Source: Patiria pectinifera (taxonomy: Eukaryota; Echinodermata; Asteroidea; Valvatida; Asterinidae). From it: a stretch of DNA of 64,000 nt. The stretch is taken from the NCBI GenBank assembly GCA_029964075.1, contig CM057135.1:5131001-5195000 (forward strand), in the 5' to 3' direction. A program made the position numbers and the translations under genes. Below are positions 1 to 10,784 of this stretch, piece after piece; positions within the stretch are counted from its first letter, which is position 1; every line of letters starts with the position of its first letter. The notes beneath the pieces are model-generated. The model was not told where the DNA came from, ran no database searches, and saw nothing but the letters and a program-made list of their open reading frames with translations.

Positions 1-382
1 TTTGATCTATGCCAAACAACAAACAGGTATCGGTAAAAGCTTTGTGATTATAATTGTTGTCTAGAGCGTTAAATGCGTCATCTCCCGGTAAAGGAGCGGC
101 AAAGCCGTACAGGATCTTTCTGACCGTAAAATATAAATGAAAGTTAAAGATGGCCCAAACGTAACGGTTGCTCGCGTTTAAAAGATCGAATTCAAAACCG
201 CACCCCGTAGTAGCGCAGTAGATCGCAAAATTTAACTGATTTACGACATGGGGTGTGGTTTCCAACGATCTACATTCTCATCCGTTGTGATGTGAGGCAA
301 TTTATAGTCCGAGGTTAAGTCCGGAAACAAGGTTAAAAACCCGTTGGTATTATTAACTATGACCTCGAGTTCACTGGGTTTA
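1..382 (-). pseudogene. Fragment of the large Polinton 1 virion gene (copy A)
   Basis: Opposite-strand match to the part of the 9047-10754 gene just downstream of its MITE. It is cut by the window edge and interrupted by the MITE at 383. It encodes the region that in copy B starts PSELEVIVNN. Function unknown; a structural protein of the Polinton family is the likeliest reading. Confidence 0.6.
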
Positions 383-727
383 GGCCAAAAAAAAAAGTCT
401 CCGGTTTCTGGTATGGAGCTTGCCCCAAAAGTGGTGCGGCTGCTTTTTTTTTTGGCTTCAAATGTCGGCTGATGACTGCAAATGGTGCCCGACTAAACTT
501 AGTGCAAATATATGGGAGTCCAGAGAGGCCACATAAATCTTACTCTCGATCATAACCCCATCTAAAAACGCGTTAAAATTGTGCAGCAGCAGAATTCCAG
601 TCAAACCAGTGAGTTTGGCGGTTTTGAAACATCTTGTATTGAAAAAAAAAACTTTTTCATTTTGCCGACGCGCATGGCTACGGCGACGCGCGCGCATACC
701 AGAAACCGGAGACTTTTTGTTTTGGCC
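383..727. mobile_element. MITE-like element, copy A
   Basis: The element starts GGCCAAAAAAAAAAGTCTCC and ends with the reverse complement of that end. The TIRs are about 33 bp and TA flanks both ends. A second copy lies at 9185-9532 in opposite orientation, at the same place in the same virion gene, so it inserted before the two Polinton copies separated. There is no coding capacity. TIR plus TA flank fits a Tc1/mariner-type non-autonomous element, but the superfamily is an inference. Confidence 0.7.
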
Positions 728-837
728 TAAATGACGAGAGTTGATTTTAGCTGCCATGTTTTCAGAAATACCAAAAACTGAATTAGAACTTAATACGCTT
801 CAATAATTAATAAGAATATTATAAGAAGTCATTATAC

Positions 838-1330
838 CCCGATATTTCTGGAGATGTACTTAGATTAAATAGTAACGAAAAAACAAAAGTGTACAGACTT
901 AAACAAAAAAATTGAAGAGAATGATCGATACGATTAACTTCGCAGAGCTAGCGGGAGCTGTCAGTATTCCCGCTCTTTAGGGTGTCTTATCAGTCCCCGT
1001 TGGATTGGTGCTAGAAGGAACGTTTATAGGTGCTTTTGGTGTAGACATTTTGCTTAGACTCGCGTCTAAGCGATTATCCGCCAAGCTTAAAAAGCACGAC
1101 CAGATAAGAATATTAGCAGACTCCAAACTTAACTCGATTGAAAAATACATGTCTCAAGCCATCATCGAAGAGGTCTTATTGATTACGAGAAAACTTAGAA
1201 CTTAAGCAGAAAATTAGAACAAAGACCAGCACAAAGCTTCAAAAAATTAAAAACGATTCAGACTTTGAAAAAGAAGTTAACAAAACGGGTAGGCAAACAG
1301 CTGATAAAAGAAAAAAAAAATCTTAAGCGA
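838..1330 (+). pseudogene. Membrane protein gene remnant (copy A)
   Basis: The forward strand encodes a decayed version of the protein at 7141-7796. It shares the hydrophobic stretch around GTFIGAFGVDILLRLASKRL and the downstream ADSKLNSIEKY segment. The start codon is lost and frameshifts and stops occur (for instance TAG near 978). Function is unknown; see the copy at 7141-7796. Confidence 0.6.
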
Positions 1331-1394
1331 TCCACCAAGTTATACATCAATACCCTCTATATGACCTCAACGAGCGGTACCCTCCGCCCCATCT

Positions 1395-1839
1395 TTATTG
1401 TAGTGATCATCGTATCTTTTTAAGTCTTTATCAAATTGATTTTGAGTCACTTTAAATAAATCTCTGACTAGTTCTTTGTCTGATCCAACGACGTGATAAT
1501 AACACGCCGTGATTAAAGATCTTTTGACGCATCCGTTTCCCCTCAATGTTTTGTAATGAACGAGCTCGTTTTATTTATTTATCGTTTCTCGGACGTTTTC
1601 TGAGTCTTGCTCTGGAGACACGTCTTAAATCAATTTCTTAATATTTGTCTTTTGATTCTTCTTTACAACGGACCAATAGATATATGTCGTTGCGCATTTT
1701 CTGCCGAAAAATCAAGGTAACGTGAGATTATTTCGCCGCAGGTTTTACAAATTAGGAATCCATTTTCGATGATTATCTGGTGATCGCATTGATCTGTTTT
1801 ATCCGATAGCTCGAGGTATTCACTCTGGAAAAGATTCAT
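1395..1839 (-). pseudogene. TFIIB-like transcription factor remnant (copy A)
   Basis: The opposite strand, read from an ATG at 1839, encodes a zinc-ribbon-like segment CDHQIIIENGFLICKTCGE (C-x2-H and C-x2-C pairs), followed after frameshifts by the cyclin-fold-like segment also found in copy B (6624-7058). Here the serine codon after EII is intact, whereas copy B has a stop at that place. TFIIB-family proteins recruit RNA polymerase II; large DNA viruses also carry them. Assignment rests on ribbon spacing and fold-like residues, not on a search. Confidence 0.5.
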
Positions 1840-1935
1840 TTATTAAAAATTATTTTATTTTTTAAAACAACGTTTTTGTTGTCTTTTTTCAATTTACAAT
1901 CATTCTGACTGTATTTGACTCCATTTATCAAAAAG

Positions 1936-1963
1936 GCCCTCGATGTAGAGGGCTTTTTTTTTT
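1936..1963. terminator. Terminator-like hairpin with T-run
   Basis: A perfect 6-bp stem (GCCCTC/GAGGGC) with a 6-base loop is followed by ten T residues. It lies just outside the TFIIB-like remnant. It looks like a bacterial intrinsic terminator but sits in eukaryotic viral DNA; compare the stronger hairpin at 10785-10820. Function is inference. Confidence 0.4.
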
Positions 1964-3339
1964 AGTGTGCCTCAAGGTTCCCTACACATGCAGCTTGTAA
2001 CCAGTCTATTTCACACAGACAACCTTTAGTCATTTGACAAATTTGCCTTACAAAAACATCGACCTTGATGACTTACACGGAGCAAAGTCAATAAACCGCC
2101 TACCATGCAGCGACTGCAAAGATTTCAATCTGTCACGCTGTTGTTGTTTTCAAAATTAGGAGTGCCAAAAACAATTTCCAATCTACAGTTTACAATCTTA
2201 GAAATGAAATTAGGATAATGTTACTTTACCCACATGTCGCTTATATTTGGCAGCAAACTACAGTATAATTATGTGTGTTGGCATAAGTTCGTTAGAATTT
2301 TCTTTTGTAAATTTAATTTGGTTTGATTTTATCAGTTGGGTGGTCGTCGCTAAAATAAGAAAAACACTTTTTTTTTTAATTTGCCGCATCGATGCCCATA
2401 TATCCATAAATCTGTTCATTGCTCTATGCCATACCAAACGATTTTTTTTTAATTTACCGCTTTATGCACAAGTGTAAAGAGACTATATACAGTCCTTATT
2501 AACTGATTCCAGCAGACACTATGCACCTAAAGAGCGTAAAATTTCAATTTATTACGCTTCATGGATCTGTACCTGATGAACAAAGGCATCTGATGTTCTC
2601 ACGGAACCATATGAACAAAAGTGAGTCTGGCCACAAGCAATCATCAAATACATCAGTCAACCTTACACAAAGCAGTGACATCAGGATAAAACAACCAACT
2701 TGCGCCCCGCCGGAGCCAGTATAGCAACCGTCTCTATGACTGAGCGTTTATCCATGGTATACAGTCTGGTAAACAGGCACGCCAATACAGGACCAATATC
2801 TACTGACAGCCTTGTATAAAGAGACGCCAAGTCACAAAGAGAACGTTAAATTGTCAACAAAAGTAAGTCTGGCCATCAGCAATCACCAAACACTGACATC
2901 ACAAGTTGACAAGTAATCGTCTGTTGTCAACCTTACATAATGCAGTGATGACATTGCCGTTAAGATACAACAATCAAGTGGTTCCCCGGGGAACAGCAAC
3001 CGCCTCGTCAATAAGCGTTTATGAGTGTACAGACACGCCAACATAGGACTACCATCGTGCATCGTCAAATGTTTACATGCTGTGCCTATAGACTGTACTG
3101 CTGGTTGAGAGACTTTGAAAAGACATTTGATCATATTGTCCGCTTTAAATTATCATTGTGTATAACGTTATTAATGTAAATAACCCTACTCCAAGTGTAT
3201 CGGAGTAGCGTATTTTTTGTTTAATAAATTAAATGTAAATATGATTTATGTTTTGTCTAATGTTACTTTTAACTCTTTTTTTTATATTATAAAGGGTGCT
3301 GTTTAATATTTACAAAAGGAAAAGTTTTTAGAGGGCGCT
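1964..3339. other. Non-coding, with a diverged repeat pair
   Basis: No gene is seen. Two diverged copies of a unit of about 200 bp occur at about 2650-2830 and 2920-3080, sharing GTCAACCTTACA and later GCAACCG...GAGCGTTTA-like text. A short hairpin CTACTCC/GGAGTAG lies near 3187-3209. The stretch probably belongs to the terminal part of Polinton copy A. Confidence 0.4.
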
Positions 3340-3765
3340 GTTTATGAGTAGGGAGGGTAAGGGTCTTGGTCTGGTGCCTAGACGGAGAGAGATCTTCAAT
3401 ACGAGAGATATAGGGGGGTTTGGTCTGGTGGGAGAGAGAGAGAGAGAGAGAGATTGGGGGTTTGGTCTGGTGCCGGCCGAGTCCATATAAAGTCTAGAAC
3501 CCCCACTTATACCATAACAACTCAGAGACAGAGAGATATTGGGGATTTTGGCGCCGTACCCTCCCCTTGCAAGTCAAAAAAGGGGTATACATGCATATTT
3601 TAAACTATTGGTCCTGTACCCCAACCCTCACCAATGATTATGAAAAAGTCTACTACCCTCCACTTATTAATATAACAACTCAGAGACAGAGTGATATTAC
3701 GGGTTTTGTCTGGTGGGAGAAAGGAGAGATATTGGGGTTTTTGGCGCCGTACCCCCCCCCCCACT
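3340..3765. repeat. Polinton 1-type terminal repeat remnant (copy A end)
   Basis: The segment repeats GGTTTGGTCTGGTG, AGAGATATTGGGG and GGCGCCGTACCCTCCCC-like blocks. Two sub-repeats of about 100-150 bp (about 3499-3565 and 3655-3762) share ATAACAACTCAGAGACAGAG. The same vocabulary, ending in a C-run after GCCGTACC, occurs at 28740-28905 and reversed at 5340-5450. I read it as the outer TIR of copy A. Low complexity makes exact borders uncertain. Confidence 0.5.
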
Positions 3766-3766
3766 C

Positions 3767-4000
3767 CTACTCAACACGTTCCAAAAACGAAACACTAACA
3801 TTTTCAAGGTTTGTTATGAAACTCAAATCGGTTTGATTAAGATCGTTAATAAATTGTTTGATATTGTCATCACAAAAGTATCTATAATTTGGCACAGAAT
3901 GTGTCTTTGATTTTGTTTTATTGATAACTAAGTGATCTGAAAAGTCATTGGTAAATATATTGTACCAAATTAAGGTCTCGGGCTTTTTGTCAGTAGCCAC
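3767..4000 (-). pseudogene. LINE protein fragment
   Basis: A 77-codon open stretch includes FSDHLVINK and RYFCDDNIKQFINDL. This resembles the end of an apurinic endonuclease domain (SDH motif) and the linker leading to reverse transcriptase in non-LTR retrotransposons. It begins immediately outside the Polinton-like end at 3765, so the Polinton may have inserted into an older LINE. Similarity is from residue pattern only. Confidence 0.35.
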
Positions 4001-5339
4001 TTGTCCAAATGATAAGTATGTTCTTATTGATAGTTTGGAATGTGTTTCATTATTTAACTATGTATGGGTTAAGCAAGGGCCAGCCTTGCTACCCAACCCA
4101 GGTTTTGGTATGCCTTAAGTTGTTGCTTAAGGATCTGTAGACTGCAGTCAGTACTCAATGCTTGAATGCACATGCAGTATATAAAGGCCCATGTGCACTG
4201 GTTTGGATGAGACATTCCTGGTTAGACGCGTGATAACGGCCCATACTGGTGGCAAATACCATGCATGAATACTTTTCAACAAAGACCACTGCGCGCGGTG
4301 GCTTTCAGATTTGCAAGGCTCTGCGCCCAATCTGGCCTCAAGCCTGTCAAGCCAGCGAATTATATTTGTGAATATTCATGAGTCTACGTTTTTGGTCTTT
4401 ATTATTGCATTCTGATAAGTGATAACTACATAACCATGGTAATGCCGGGCACAATATCTTTAGCTTTAAGATGAACAATGAAATGTCGCTTTTGTTTCAT
4501 CGGTTCGGCATCTTATCTCTCTTAAACCTTTTAATAAAAGCCTAATTAAAAACACATTTTGGGTAAACGGTGTTCCCCTCGAAATTTGACGTTTATTTCC
4601 CGGGTAAATACTTCATCTATGACGACAAAAACTACGCAATACAATATGTTATATCCTGAAGTATTAATTTTAAAACAATTTTGGAACAATTAAATCTTAA
4701 ATAAGTAGTGTCGCCTACAGTTTTATGAATATTTCTGTTCTAGATGTCTTGCGAAAACCCAACACAATAAAACACCTGGAAAATTCGCGATGATGCGCCA
4801 ACGAGTATTAATGCCCGTTATCACGCGTCTAACCAATTAAGGCAAGTCCGCTCAGTGCATTTTGTACTAGAGATCAGAACAGTCGTTTATCCTGGTGTCT
4901 AGGATCCGTAGTTAAATTAATCAAATCCTAATGTCATATTTAAAATGGTAGCTTCGTTTAATTGGTCTGATCACAAAAAAGAACATAAGAAACAAACATG
5001 ATTCTTTAATTGGACGAGATTTTAAAAATTAAACGAAAGAAATGAAGTTTAATTGTAATTCTATCGAATCTAATACAAGCACCGAAAGACTTACGGTGCG
5101 ATTGCACCTTCCACTGGAATGCATTGTCACGCTCTAGAGCATCTATTGTAATAAAACAATAGGCGACTCCCTATAACCACGCACGAGGCACAGGTTCCTC
5201 AGTGCATTTTGAGGGTACAGTTTACACACGTACTCTGAATCTGCCGTCAATTCTGAAGGGATGGGTTTCCCAACATTATGCCTGTTTCTTGGCAAAGGAC
5301 AGTAGGGAGATGGACAGGTACTATTCCAAATCCACAAAT
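4001..5339. other. Non-coding; 20-bp inverted repeat pair
   Basis: No convincing gene. A 20-bp sequence GGTTAGACGCGTGATAACGG (4220-4239) recurs inverted at 4815-4834, about 575 bp apart, possibly the ends of a small foldback element. A stem-like CTTAAGTTGTTGCTTAAG lies near 4115-4132. The rest is AT-rich and unassigned. Confidence 0.35.
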
Positions 5340-5560
5340 ATATTTTTCCCTCTTTCCCAATATATCTCTCTGTATCCGAATATATAACTCTCTCCCAATA
5401 TATATCTCCCTCCCAATATCTCAGTCTCCGAACCAGACCAGGCTCTTAGTCTCTAATATCAGTCGCCGTCTTGGTGATCTCTACCTAGGCTCACAGCGAC
5501 TGGTGCGCGAGTCTACAGTCACTTTGAAAAAAAAAAAACACCGTTTTCTTAGGTTTACAA
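5340..5560. repeat. Left terminal inverted repeat region of Polinton 1
   Basis: The reverse complement of about 5400-5530 matches 28665-28800. Shared blocks are the CAGCGACTGGT...GAGTC segment, AGTCGCC.TCTTGG.GATCTC, CCAGGCTCTT and the CCAATATCTC purine/pyrimidine repeats. The pair faces in opposite directions and brackets all Polinton 1 genes, as TIRs should. The outermost part (about 5340-5420) is low-complexity CCCAATATAT repeats, so the exact end and target duplication cannot be set. Confidence 0.6.
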
Positions 5561-6623
5561 AACAAAGTTTGAACTTTATTAAAAACATGTTACTTTAACA
5601 AAATATAATCTATAAACAGAGATTTAGACGAGGAGAACTCCCGATACCCTTATGACATCATAATTTTATTTAGACGAGGAGTACTCTCGATACCCTTATG
5701 ACATCATCGTTATATTAAGACGAGGAGAACTGTCGATATCCTTATGACATCATAATTATATTTAGTGAGTAAGCGTTTTGGCCAATATTTATATCATAAT
5801 AGATACATCAAAATGGTACACTCTTGATTTTTTTTTTTTTTTAAATATCTCGAGGTTTGTTACATTTATAAAAATGGTATTATCGGTTCTTTGAAAAATC
5901 TGGCTTGTGCGATAAACCCGACGCAAAGTTATAAAGCCGCCTAGCCTCCTTTCACAAGTTGCGATGGATAGTCATCATCTGAAAAATTAGAGTGAAAATA
6001 AGCATTTACACTCAACGTTTATGTCACAAACATCACATAAACTAATGGGTGGCTAAACTTTTAGCGATAGTGTAGTGTAGGGCCCGGTTTTTTAGAGAAC
6101 AAAGTCAACTTGAAAACCTACACTACACTATGGCCAGACTTATAAATGTTAAAAATCATTTACCTTTGGGTTGTGACTGATGGTTGAACGTTGACGTCCG
6201 TTTCTGTCAAACATTATGTTGGAAATAAATTGATACATACGACTTGCGAAATATTCTGGAAAATATCACTATGTGTCATCAGGTTTCACGAGCTAATTTT
6301 AGTACTGACGTGCATAAGCCATTGAAGTTTTGCTGCATCAGCTACAATAGTCAAGGACGTGCATAGATTGATACACGAATGAAATATTGCTGACAATAGA
6401 ACGGGGTTTCAAGTCTTTTGTGTGTCAAAACGAAAGTAAATGTCAATTTATTTTTACGCTATGGCAGGCCTGACTATTATGACCGAGGTCACACACAAAT
6501 AGGTATGGAGCGCCGATGGTATGGATAGTATAAAATGAGCAAAAAGGTATGGAACGCCAATCGTACATTTAATTAAAAAAAACACACCAAATTTTATTTT
6601 AAAAAATTAATTATTTATAATTA
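5561..6623. other. Non-coding sub-terminal region of Polinton 1
   Basis: No gene is seen. Three tandem copies of a unit of about 60 bp (ACGAGGAG...GATACCCTTATGACATCAT) occur at about 5617-5760. A stem-like pair occurs at 6070-6130, where AGTGTAGTGTAGG and CCTACACTACACT flank a 40-base loop. Such sub-terminal repeats are common in Polinton ends. Confidence 0.4.
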
Positions 6624-7058
6624 ATGAATCTTTTTCAAAATTAACACCCTGAGCTATCTGATAAAACAGATCAATGCGATCACCAGATTATCATCGACAA
6701 TGGTTTCCTAATTTGTGAAACCTGCGATGAAATAATCTGACGTTACGTTGATTTTTCAGCAGAAAATGCTCAAGGACAATGTATCAATTATTCCATTGTA
6801 AAGAGGAATCAAAAGAAAAACCTCGAGAAACTGATTTTATCCGTGTCTCCAGAGCAAGACTCGGAAGACATCAAAGAAACGATCAATAAATATAACGAGC
6901 TGGTTAATTACAAAACATTGAGGGGAAACGGATGTGTCAAACGATCATTAATAGCCGCGTGTTTTCATCATGTCGTTCGATTAGACAAAGAACGAGTTAG
7001 TGATTTATTTAAGGTGACTCAAAATCAATTTAATAAAGCCTTAAAAAAGATACCATGA
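6624..7058 (+). pseudogene. TFIIB-like transcription factor (Polinton 1)
   Basis: From the ATG at 6624 one frame runs 145 codons, broken by a TAA at codon 7 and a TGA after the zinc-binding part. Residues about 14-32 hold a zinc-ribbon-like C-x2-H...C-x2-C (CDHQ...CETC). The C-terminal part, LRGNGCVKRSLIAACFHHVV then KALKKI, looks like a TFIIB cyclin repeat. TFIIB proteins place RNA polymerase II on promoters; viral versions drive viral transcription. The gene is the outermost on the left side of the element and converges on the 7141-7796 gene, with a hairpin between them. Copy A (1395-1839) lacks the second stop. Shorter than cellular TFIIB (about 300 residues): a reduced viral form or half of a longer gene. 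Confidence 0.5.
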
Positions 7059-7116
7059 ACACTACAATAAAGGCGGGGCCGAGGGTAAGACCCCAAGAGG
7101 TGATATAGAGGTGTTA

Positions 7117-7152
7117 CTCGGTGGATCGCTTTTATAATGTTTATTCACCGAG
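7117..7152. terminator. Hairpin between convergent genes
   Basis: CTCGGTG (7117-7123) pairs with CACCGAG (7146-7152) across an AT-rich 22-base loop. It lies between the end of the TFIIB-like gene and the stop of the opposing gene. It is weaker than the hairpin at 10785-10820 and may be a decayed termination or polyadenylation hairpin. Confidence 0.3.
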
Positions 7153-7796
7153 AATTTGAACTTGTAGGTTTTTGGATAAGAGATTTTTTTCTTTTGCCAG
7201 CCGTTCGTTTACCCGTTTCTTAACTTCTTTTTCAAAGTCTGAATTCTTTTTTAATTTTTTGAAGCTTTGTGCTGGTCTTTGTATTAATTTTTTGCTAAAG
7301 CTCGTTAAATGTTGCGAGCTCTCTCGTAATCAATACAAACTCTTCGTGCGATATATCTCCGTCGTTCATGGCTTGAGACACGTATTCTTCAATCGTGTTC
7401 AGTTTGGAGTCCGCTAATATTTTAATCTGGTCGTGCTTTTTTAAGCTTGGCGGATAATCGCTTGGACGCGAGTCTAAGCAAAATGTCTACACCAAAAGCG
7501 CCTATAAACGTTCCTTCTAGCACCAATCCAACGGGGGCTGATATAACACCCAAGAGAGCGGGAATACTGACAACCCCCGCTGTAGCTCCCAAACCTACTA
7601 ATCCTATCTCTACGTAATTAATAGTGTCGATCACTCTCTTTATTTTTTTATAAGTGCGCTCTCGGTGGTCTCTCTCTTTCAAGATTAAAGATCGAATATC
7701 TTCAATCTGTTTAAGTCTGTACACTTTTGTTTCTTCGTTACTATTTAATCGGAGTACATCTCCAGAAATATCGGGGTATATTACATTATTACTCAT
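7141..7796 (-). pseudogene. Conserved Polinton membrane protein (ADSKLN family)
   Basis: The opposite strand, read from the ATG at 7796, encodes about 215 residues. A charged N-terminal part of about 55 residues is followed by two hydrophobic segments (about residues 58-80 and 83-104), then a basic alpha-helical C-terminal part. Intact reading stops near 7422; the frame shifts and continues (ILADSKLNTIEEYVSQAMND) to a TAA at 7141. I recognise the family from invertebrate Polinton-like elements, where it is uncharacterised; a virion membrane protein is plausible. A copy lies at 838-1330. The AT-rich box TTTTATATTAA is just upstream of the start. Confidence 0.6.
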
Positions 7797-7799
7797 GTT

Positions 7800-7815
7800 T
7801 TTAATATAAAACGAT
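7800..7815 (-). promoter_or_regulatory. AT-rich promoter-like box before a start codon
   Basis: TTTTATATTAAAAAC lies directly before the ATG at 7796 on the minus strand. Similar boxes lie before the starts at 9003, 12315, 12672, 23991 and 28576. A recurring TATA-like element this close to start codons recalls late promoters of virophage and giant-virus relatives, but function is inferred only from repetition. Confidence 0.4.
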
Positions 7816-8019
7816 TTTAAAATTAAAAGATCTCTAACTTTATCATTATACTCACCCCCTTGTTGTTGATGATCTGTCCTATTTCACCTCTGATTGAAAA
7901 TGTCAATTTGTCGATTATACTGTTTTTAAGTTTTTTGAAACCCTCGACTCTATCAGGCTCAGGTTAGTGCATACCCACGGGTACGATGTTTAAGATAGCA
8001 GAAGGTCGACCATCTAGAA

Positions 8020-9003
8020 AATTTTCACTCGTACTCAATTGCGGGCAGCGAATTTTTTTTTTTTAATGGATTAACGTTGTAAGACCCCGTATACACCAAT
8101 TTGGGTACCAGCCTTCCTTTGGGTAAATTAAGTAATCGAGAGACTTCTCTGTTTAAACGCAATTTGAGGTTTAAGTCGTTTATCACCCACGTCACCTTTC
8201 TAGATTCTCTGAATATTCGAAAACTCGCCCAAGGTAATTTAAAATTTGTAAATAATTTAAAATGAAATCAAACCAATCGACGTCGTACCACCCATGGTGA
8301 CTGAACCGGTGACTCCGGCTCTTAACGGCGCTAAATGACTTGGACAAATAAAATCTATATCATCACCCGACACGATAAGACTTCCCCGTATTGTTATCCT
8401 CGCTTCTCTAATTTCTCTCACCCTAGGTTTGCTTATTGTGCCTTCGATATATTCTAACGCTATCTTTTTACCTTCAATGATGAAGTTTTTTCTTACAGAT
8501 AAAATTGTTGTTATTAAAAATATAAGCGTATTGTCTTGTACTTCGGTTAGTGTTTTTTCTTGTCTTTTATTGTGTAAAGTTCTTATCTTTTCAAATAGAT
8601 GTTCTAGTTCTTCTACGATCGATTCAAAGGCAGAGTCTAGTCTGTCTTCCTCGTACGCTTCTATGAGATCGTTTATAACTCTATTGAAAGTATTTTCGTC
8701 GTTAATCAAATAGTCGTATGGTATCTCAGGTATTAACGATTCCATAAAATCTCTATCTGTTCTTACTTCTATATCTGGGTCAACAACCCCTGGGTATCTT
8801 CTTCTATCATCATCATCAGGTCTTCCAGCGGGTCTCCCGTCTATATGCGTAAACCACTCAATCTCCGTGGCGCTGGAAATGTTAAAATATCCGGGGTTAA
8901 ACATTAAACTTTTTACGCGTACAGATTTGTGACCATTTAAATTATCTACAACGTCTTCTAATTTAAACGTCTGCTCATTTTTAAACAAGTGAAACGAATG
9001 CAT
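8020..9003 (-). pseudogene. Polinton 1 putative structural protein
   Basis: An ATG at 9003 opens 248 residues to 8257; a different frame of the same strand stays open to about 8050, so the original protein was about 310 residues. The middle (about residues 100-190) is helical and acidic; the last third contains RITIRGSLIVSGDDIDF and a Gly/Thr-rich stretch GVTGSVTMGGTTS typical of beta-rich virion or fibre-like proteins. No known domain is recognised. It is divergent from the 9047 gene with about 45 bases between starts, and an AT-rich box (TTTAATATAAAAA) lies in that gap. Copy A lacks this gene. Confidence 0.45.
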
Positions 9004-9046
9004 TTATTTGAAAGTCTTTTTATATTAAAACTTTAACTAAAATAAT

Positions 9047-10754
9047 TAGTGATTTTGAGTCGTTAAAAAAGCAGATATTAGGTATAGCTGATCAGGTAAC
9101 GAAACAAGTAAATCAAAATGTAGCCAAGGCAACCGGGCTAACGCATCAAGTTTCATCCCAGGCACAGTTTTTAAACAGCACTAAGGCCAAAAAAAAAAAG
9201 TCTCCGGTTTCTGGTATGCGCGCGCGTCGCCGTAGCCATGCGCGTCGGCAAAATGAAAAAGTTTTTTTTTTTCAATACAAGATGATGTTTCAAAACCGCC
9301 AAACTCACTGGTTTGACTGGAATTCTGCTGCTGCACAATTTTAACGTGTTTTTAGATGGGGCTATGATCGAGAGTAAGATTTATGTGGCCTCTCTGGACT
9401 CCCATATATTTGCACTAAGTTTAGTCGGGCACCATTTGCAGTCATCAGCCGACATTTGAAGCCAAAAAAAAAGCAGCCGCACCACTTTTGGGGCAAGCTC
9501 CATACCAGAAACCGGAGACTTTTTTTTTGGCCTAAACCCAGTGAACTCGAGGTCATAGTTAATAATACCAACGGGTTTTTAACCTTGTTTCCGGACTTAA
9601 CCTCGGACTATAAATTGCCTCACATCACAACGGATGAGAATGTAGATCGTTGGAAATCACACCCCATGTCGTTTTATCAAAATCAGTTAAATTTTGCGAT
9701 CTACTGCGCTACTACGGGGTGCGGTGTTGAATTCGATCTTTTAAACGCGAGCAACCGTTACGTTTGGGCCATCTTTAACTTTCATTTATATTTTACGGTC
9801 AAAAAAGATCCTGTACGGCTTTGCCGCTCCTTTACCGGGAGATGACGCATTTAACGCTCTAGACAACAATTATAATCACAAAGCTTTTACCGATACCTGT
9901 TTGTTGTTTGGCATAGATCAAAAGCAAGTATTTAAAACAGACGAGAGACACAAACTCTAACGGTTTAGGTATAGCTCATTTCTGGGACACGTCTTACGTA
10001 CCCGTACCCGAAAACGATTATGATACGACACCCCTGCACCTCAAGTATAATAAATATCATCTACACCGTAGCCTTTATCGAACAAAATGAATCGGTACAA
10101 AAGGCTTGGTTAGATTTTATACCCGAAACAAATTCGTTTACCAGCGCGGGAATCATAAAGATCAACAAATCGATCAGATCTTACGTGTACGTTTTCTAGT
10201 TGCGCAAGCTCAAACAAAAACGAGCGTATCATAATACACCAGGCACCGGATTAGATGTTCAGAGCCAATTTAACGTCATCGTAGAAAATATCATCAACGC
10301 GGAGGACAACATGGAAACGAGCATCGATCAATTTGAAGACTCTTTGCAGTATGCCAGAACGCCTTTAAATTTTGTCGTGAAACCGGGTTTGTATTTAATT
10401 CCATCCAATATGAACTTGAGCGTTGGAACGCACGACAGATATAACAACAATCTTCAAATCGCTACCCAGATTATGAAAACTGGTTTGGTATTAGATTTAA
10501 ACTCACAACCTCAACCGGACGACTGTTTTGATTACACCGATGGCACCGACAACGTCGCGCCACCAACACCCCCAGAGCCTATGACGAACGATGTTGTATC
10601 ACCAACACCAACACCAGCACCTACACCAACACGTACAATTTTAACCCAAGAACCCACGAAACTACAAACTCACCAAGACGAAAAATTTTCGTTGACGGTA
10701 GGAATGTTAGCTATTGTTGGCATGGGTATTTTGGCTTACGAGGCAACGCAATAA
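9047..10754 (+). pseudogene. Large Polinton 1 virion protein with C-terminal anchor
   Basis: One gene of about 450 codons can be followed through several breaks. Codons from about 9047 (SDFESLKKQILGIADQV) are interrupted by the MITE at 9185-9532, resume at PSELEVIVNN, shift frame near 9790 and 9955, and meet a TAG near 10198 before continuing as the 10200-10754 stretch. The end has a Thr/Pro-rich linker (PTPTPAPTPTR) and a hydrophobic C-terminal anchor (VGMLAIVGMGILAYEA). A stalk plus membrane anchor suggests a surface or vertex protein, but no family match can be stated. A perfect terminator-like hairpin follows at once. Confidence 0.55.
9185..9532. mobile_element. MITE-like element, copy B
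   Basis: 348 bp with TIRs of about 33 bp (GGCCAAAAA...GTCTCCGGTTTCTGGTATG). It is the inverted counterpart of 383-727 and interrupts the virion gene. The interior includes CG-rich GCGCGCGCGTCGCCG and no reading frame of interest. Confidence 0.75.
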
Positions 10755-10784
10755 GTCACACTCTAATAACAAAACAAAATAAAG

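Larger units (their letters stand above)
1..1850 (-). mobile_element. Inverted partial copy of Polinton 1 (copy A)
   Basis: This stretch is a diverged reverse-complement copy of parts of 6624-9950. Bases 1-382 match the opposite strand of about 9533-9950 (virion gene), 383-727 match the MITE at 9185-9532, about 838-1330 match the opposite strand of 7141-7796 (membrane gene), and 1395-1839 match the opposite strand of 6624-7058 (TFIIB-like gene). The counterpart of 7800-9180 is missing, so the copy carries an internal deletion. Its outer end would lie to the right, where Polinton end-like sequence appears at 3340-3765. The two copies are separate decayed insertions or halves of one rearranged locus; the sequence alone does not decide. 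Confidence 0.85.

Noticed and set aside
1936-1963. Bacterial contamination signalled by an intrinsic terminator
   Set aside because: The surrounding genes are Polinton-like and spliced or eukaryotic elements flank them; no bacterial genes are seen.
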